A stretch of 64,000 nucleotides of DNA from Punica granatum (taxonomy: Eukaryota > Streptophyta > Magnoliopsida > Myrtales > Lythraceae), in assembly GCF_007655135.1 (NCBI RefSeq), contig NC_045129.1, forward strand, positions 12,400,001-12,464,000, given 5' to 3'. Position 1 is the stretch's first letter. Every line of letters begins with the position of its first letter. Shown here piece after piece: positions 59,632 to 64,000 of the stretch. The translations under genes were made by a program, and so were the position numbers. The notes below the pieces were generated by a model. That model saw only the letters and a program-made list of their open reading frames with translations, had not been told where the DNA came from and made no database searches.

Positions 59632-60639
59632 CACGCCAGGCATGAGTCTGCGGCCAATGATGACGCTTCATCGACCTGATCCTTATCGAACATAAGAACG
59701 TATCCCTACGTTGTTTAGTAAACTTTTGCCGAGCCTCAAAGATAGTGTTAGCAAGTAGTTGTATCGAATTCTTTACCTGTGAAGAAGCGTGACGTTCCCG
59801 ATCTCTTGTGTTAGAGATCAGCGGACCGATGCAGTAGACAGGAGGTGTCGTTCTGCTTGGAACGCAGTCGCCGTCAGCAATAGCTCGGAGGGCTCTAGGC
59901 TCGAGGGAGTCGAACGTGTTCAGGATGATCCCCCGAGCCCTAGGCAAGGAGGAAGAGAAATCAAGGAAGTTGGGATAAGCGGGGTTGTCGCGGTCCAGCA
60001 CCGGCTCCGGCATGTGGGAAGCCCGGACTGGAGGCAGGCCAGGAACGTCCGTGAGCAGGGCATCGCCTTGGTCTTTAAAACTGCCGGTTGTCCGATCATG
60101 AAGGGTTGGCAGATACAAGAAGAAACTCAGGACCGAGGCACAAGACGTGAAGTGATAGTAAGTAGGGATGTTTAGGAGGTCATAGGGAGCATAGATCGTC
60201 GAGGTCACAAGGGCGAGTACCCGAGACGTTAGGGAGATGCTCCTAAGAGCTTCGGAGACTCCATGGACATTGAGGCGCATGGTCTTGAAAGCAAGCTCTA
60301 TCTCGTTCTGGCATTTCTGGGGGGCGACCGGAGGGAGATGCGTGAAGGATACATCCGGAAGAGAAGACTGGATGCCGCTGATGTAGGAGGAAGCACCGGG
60401 GGAACTCGTGTGGTCGTTTGTTAGGAGGAACTTGAAGGCGAACCCGGGTCGGTGTCGATGAATTAGCTTCCCGAGTTCGACCATCATCACCACATGGTGG
60501 AACTGGGGACCTGGGTAAAGGGCGATTGCTTCTTCCATTGCCGATGAAGGAGTGAACCGTTTCTTGTGTTGGAGTCTCTTATCTGCATTAGGCAGCTTGA
60601 ATTGAGAGACATTTTAAAAGGAACAGAAGACTGTTCTTG

Positions 60640-60812
60640 GTCAAAAAGCGGACCTTGTACGTTTCCTGGAAAATGAGGTGTTTTGACAATTCCATGGACG
60701 CATGGATAAGTACTCCACAAATAATCTCCTTGGTTTTCCGGAATTGAACCCGAGATATCTCGGTTCTGAGTCGGAGGCATGCACTACTGTACTAATGCAC
60801 CGGACCTTCTTT
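60640..60812 (-). mobile_element. tRNA-derived SINE upstream of the glycosyltransferase
   Basis: On the minus strand box A TAGTACAGTAGT (60783-60794) is followed 32 bases later by box B GGTTCAATTCC (60740-60750), a good match to the Pol III consensus GGTTCRANTCC and with tRNA-like spacing. It is not a tRNA gene because the acceptor stem is missing. The downstream limit is uncertain. It lies about 0.2 kb upstream of the UGT start codon. Confidence 0.5.
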
Positions 60813-61256
60813 ATCAAATTATTCAATGGACCACCATATGGCTGATGGGACCCTAGACTTTCAGGACCTCATCACGGGGGCCTTAGATTGTGATAATGGT
60901 TGGAGAATTCTTCCATTGCAGAACAGCTGCAGATAAGTTTGACAGTAAATCTATACTTGGCATACTTTACATTGCAATAATTCCTCAAGATGTTAGAGAG
61001 TTTACAGTTCGGCCCCCAAATAGATGAATTCTACTGCAGCAAATTACACCGAATAAACGATGTTAGCGACCACTCCATACAGAAACCTATATCATATAGT
61101 AGCATCCCATCAGTAAGATCGACCACTGCAGAAACAACACCATTTGCAGAGCACAAACTCAGTCACTTCCATAGCCTTTTGCAATACCCTCAGCCACAAA
61201 TGAGAAAAGTAGAGGCAAATCCTTTCATCGAAAAATTCGAAACCACACGTCTTTTT
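60813..61256. other. Intergenic between the UGT 5' side and the TOM1-like 3' end
   Basis: Includes the 3' flank of the TOM1-like gene. No reading frame supported. Confidence 0.5.
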
Positions 61257-63988
61257 TCACTCGCTAAAATCTAAGCTATCACTGCGAGAGCTGCTCGGGT
61301 TGCGGCTGTGTAACTTATTCTCCTGGAAGAATTTTTCCCTCTCAACATGTTTTGCAGGAGGGGGCGGAATCGTGACAGGCGGATGTGGAGGCTGCGAGTT
61401 TGAGTTGGGCTCCAGAGAGAGTGGCCGTATGAGCGGGCGGTTCAGCCTTTCAGCTGGTACCTGAAAGGGTGGTTCGTACAGATCCCGAGGAGAGCACTTA
61501 TCTCTACTACCCTCTTCATCTTCAGGCCCTGCGCATGCTTTCCCTTTTCGAATCCTGTAAATTTCCATGGTCATAGTCAATGGAACTCATAATAACGTCA
61601 ACCATCATCATTAGGAACCGTCCAGGGGTCATTTGTGATGAGTTCAGCTACATATCTATTGGATAAACATTAGCAATATTCTTTTTCTACGTGACATATC
61701 TTCAAGTCACTTCAGAGGATGCGTTTTTTCCTTTGCACAGAATCAATAGAACAGTAGGAAATGGTCAAACCTTCGAAAGAGTTGCTCTGGTTCCTCTTCC
61801 TCTTCCTCCTCCACCACTACGTCATTGTTGGAATGATTCATGCTTGTAATGGGTCTGCTTGATACAAGGGCATCGTGTCTTACAAGTACTTTCTGGAGCT
61901 GATCATTCAATTTGATTGCTTGAGAAATTACCTTCTCATTCCTGAACAAGAGGAGAAGCATGAACTTGAACAACATACATATATTATGTTCAAAACATGC
62001 AATGGCCCAAATTTTGTTTTTCATGTACAGATGATTAATGAGCAACTGATTTAACTGATAAAACCATGCCAGAGCATATTAAACAATCCTACTGCATCGC
62101 CCATTCTACTGGATTGCTGAACACATAAGCCCCATAACACTTGAGGGAAAAAAAGAAAAGAATGAGCTTAATCCAAAAGGAGGCGTTACCTCGATGTGAT
62201 GACAAGATGCATCACTCGCTGTTTCTGGAAAGAACACTGCTCGACAAGATCAAGGGTGAACTCATCTTTTGCAGCCTAAATAATAAGATGAAATTCAAAT
62301 AAGCAATTACTGATAATAGTTCCATAACTACCACAGCTATATGAACTTGAAAAACCATGAAGGACCGTGTCTCAAGAATCAGTGGAGTAACTCAAACTCA
62401 ATTTTTTCTCAATTTCATCTTTTACAATAAATTATAGTGGTGAGCACAGTTTCTTCGCATCTTAGAGTGTATAATCTTGATGGTACTAATTGCTTAAAGT
62501 ACCTAATGACCTTCATGGAATTTCCAGTGTACTAAGCAAAATCAAAACAATAATCATATCATATTGTAAATAAACGTTCTTATAAAAATTAGCACATCAA
62601 CCCAGCTATAGATTTAAAATGACTTTAAATCTTCAACAAAACTATCTGTACCGTTGTGATTATTCTCAGCCCATCCTTTTCTAGATGCTGATAATAAAAT
62701 TAGAGATGAAATTGTGAAAAGAGGGCTCATTGGTTTAGTCCTACTTATTAAAATAAATAGCCATTGCATAGAATCCTTTATCAGGACCATCATACAAACC
62801 TACCGCTGGGTTTTGAGGGTCAACAGCATCAAGCACTTCTTTCAAAACCTCCATTGCATTACTAGCCTTCTGAATAATACTGAATGAAATGAAGAGTCTG
62901 TCAAAACATTGTCTGAAAAGAAAATCACAGTATACATACAAAATACTAATAAATAAATAGGTACACCATGGCATGTCATATTAACCATGTGTTCATCTAG
63001 GCAAGAGAAACATAGGAACACGATCAAAAGCTATATCTTATGATTCAGTCAATAATTCTCTCTGTCCAGCAGAACTTGGCTGTCCCAGGGCATTGCAAGA
63101 AGTAAATTTTTTCCCATCAAATCTTCCATTACCACCAATATCTCGGCCCCAAATACAAATAAGATCAAATTACTAGAAGATCCATTGGATGGGTATTCTA
63201 ATTTACAGATGAAGCATACCTTGATTCAGGAACAGATTGTGATGTTATATGCTGCGTGGTCCCATTATCCTGGGAATAGGCCACGTCAACTGTAGAACAA
63301 GTATTTTCAGATGCCCACGAAGCTGGAGCAGCTTGTCTCTTAGTGCTTGCTTGGTTGGTTGGACGATCTGAAGTTGCAGCCTGAGGCCTTTGAGGAAACT
63401 TTACTCCTGCACTCTAAGGGGTTCAACCCCCCAAAAGGAGGATGATTAACCTTGGTTTTTATATAGGAAGTGAAATAGTCATCACTGAGAACTTCCTGAC
63501 TACCACTAGGAAAAGAAAAACTAAATCAAACAACCAAGCTTTGAGGTACTGATAGTATCCATCTTAAAGTCAAGGAACACAGTCAGAGATAGGAACATCG
63601 CATGTATCGAGAGCATCCCTACTTTGAGCTTCTACCCCTAGCATACAGCACTTAGATGAGGAAGAAAAAGAAAGATTATTCCATCAATTTCTTGTACTCA
63701 CCACTAAATCATAGTACGCATAGTAATACTGCGGAAACTTCCCAGAAGCACCACCAAGAGATGTCTGTGTGGCATCAAGAAGAAGAAATATCCTCTCTCT
63801 AACGGGGAAATCAGTCTGAAAGAAACATTGAATGAGTATACGCGAGACTTCTAGAAATTATATATTAAATATGTGGTAAAAATCCACACCTTTTTCTTCA
63901 CTATCTTTACGAGAATAGGGAGAATTCCTGATTCTATCACTTGTGTGTGGATCCTTTCACCTATATTGTTCATCAGCATCTCCAACAA
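61257..63988 (-). CDS. TOL: TOM1-like protein (VHS and GAT domains), 3' part, gene continues beyond window
   Basis: Minus-strand exons seen are 63890-63988, 63702-63815, 63220-63413, 62804-62879, 62190-62275, 61771-61941 and 61257-61554 (stop), all joining in frame for 345 residues. The first two encode the last part of the VHS domain ([42 protein letters not shown]). A variable linker follows. The GAT domain runs from [19 protein letters not shown] through [17 protein letters not shown] to [15 protein letters not shown]. An acidic run ([15 protein letters not shown]) and a Pro-rich tail end the protein. Plant TOLs bind ubiquitinated membrane cargo, such as auxin carriers, at endosomes and pass it to ESCRT. 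The tail and length resemble TOL1/TOL2. The 5' end lies past 64000. Confidence 0.93.
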
Positions 63989-64000
63989 CTGCAACATCAA

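Larger units (their letters stand above)
54119..60538 (-). pseudogene. UDP-glycosyltransferase (UGT88-like) interrupted by a copia retrotransposon
   Basis: The two halves lie on the minus strand: 5' part 60538 to 59632 and 3' part 54790 to 54119. The N-terminus (MEEAIALYPGPQFHHVVMM) keeps the catalytic-His region. A 101-base GT-AG intron (59676-59776) is inferred because the frame changes exactly there (HASSQ, then VDEASSLAADSCLAW). The 3' half holds [10 protein letters not shown] and the complete sugar-donor PSPG box, from [10 protein letters not shown] through [13 protein letters not shown] to WPLYAEQ. The residue spacing and box fit UGT88-type enzymes, which glycosylate flavonoids and related phenolics in the cytosol. 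With the insert and one 5-bp target copy discounted, the coding length would be 490 aa and no other stop or frameshift is visible. As it stands no full-length enzyme can be made. Subfamily is an inference. Confidence 0.9.

Noticed and set aside
60731..60812. Possible tRNA gene
   Set aside because: A and B boxes are present but acceptor and anticodon stems do not fold; called a SINE instead.
1..64000. CRISPR arrays, operons, biosynthetic gene cluster or a novel multi-gene system
   Set aside because: Not expected in plant nuclear DNA. The genes here are unrelated in pathway, and the UGT, MYB and other genes are separated by repeats with no sign of co-function.

Overview
This is nuclear DNA from a flowering plant, most likely a eudicot. 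Genes carry GT-AG introns, intergenic DNA is very AT-rich, and the proteins are plant families: an R2R3-MYB repressor, a plant defensin, an SnRK2 kinase, ferrochelatase 2 with its light-harvesting-type tail, and a UDP-glycosyltransferase. The species cannot be named from sequence alone. The genes are ordinary and form no operon-like system. The unusual content lies in mobile elements, inverted repeats and one freshly broken gene.

Layout. 0-13 kb is gene-rich: a small unknown acidic/basic protein (+), a three-exon hotdog thioesterase (+), a 726-aa protein with a degenerate kinase-like C-terminus (+), and an R2R3-MYB of the EAR-repressor type (-). Between them lie an 84-base poly-C run and a non-autonomous hAT element with clear inverted ends and an 8-bp target duplication. 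13-36 kb is a repeat field: a second hAT-like element, a likely solo LTR, a 0.7-kb near-palindromic foldback element, three members of one long-inverted-repeat family, three LINE remnants, tRNA-derived SINE copies, and a 3.8-kb structure in which two nearly identical 1,016-bp arms flank the rest of an ALFIN-LIKE-related gene. 36.6-37.4 kb holds a complete plant defensin gene. 38-45 kb is gene-empty but contains a near-perfect 95-bp-armed hairpin and a three-copy tandem repeat.

45.7-52.7 kb holds two complete housekeeping genes, tail to tail: a nine-exon subgroup-I SnRK2 kinase (+, 357 aa) and a ten-exon chloroplast ferrochelatase 2 (-, 503 aa). Each has one non-canonical GC-AG intron. 54.1-60.5 kb is a UGT88-like glycosyltransferase gene (-) cut in two by a 4.84-kb Ty1/copia retrotransposon with 5-bp target duplications. 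Its two LTRs differ by only three substitutions and one indel, and no other lesion was found in the host gene, so the break is recent. 61.3-64.0 kb is the 3' part of a TOM1-like (VHS/GAT) trafficking gene that continues beyond the window.

Exon boundaries were set by hand from splice consensus, reading-frame continuity and family conservation; no transcript evidence was available. I found no tRNA or rRNA gene, no CRISPR array and no previously undescribed multi-gene system. The strongest leads are the allele-breaking copia insertion, the ALFIN-LIKE inverted duplication and the hairpins that could feed small-RNA pathways.
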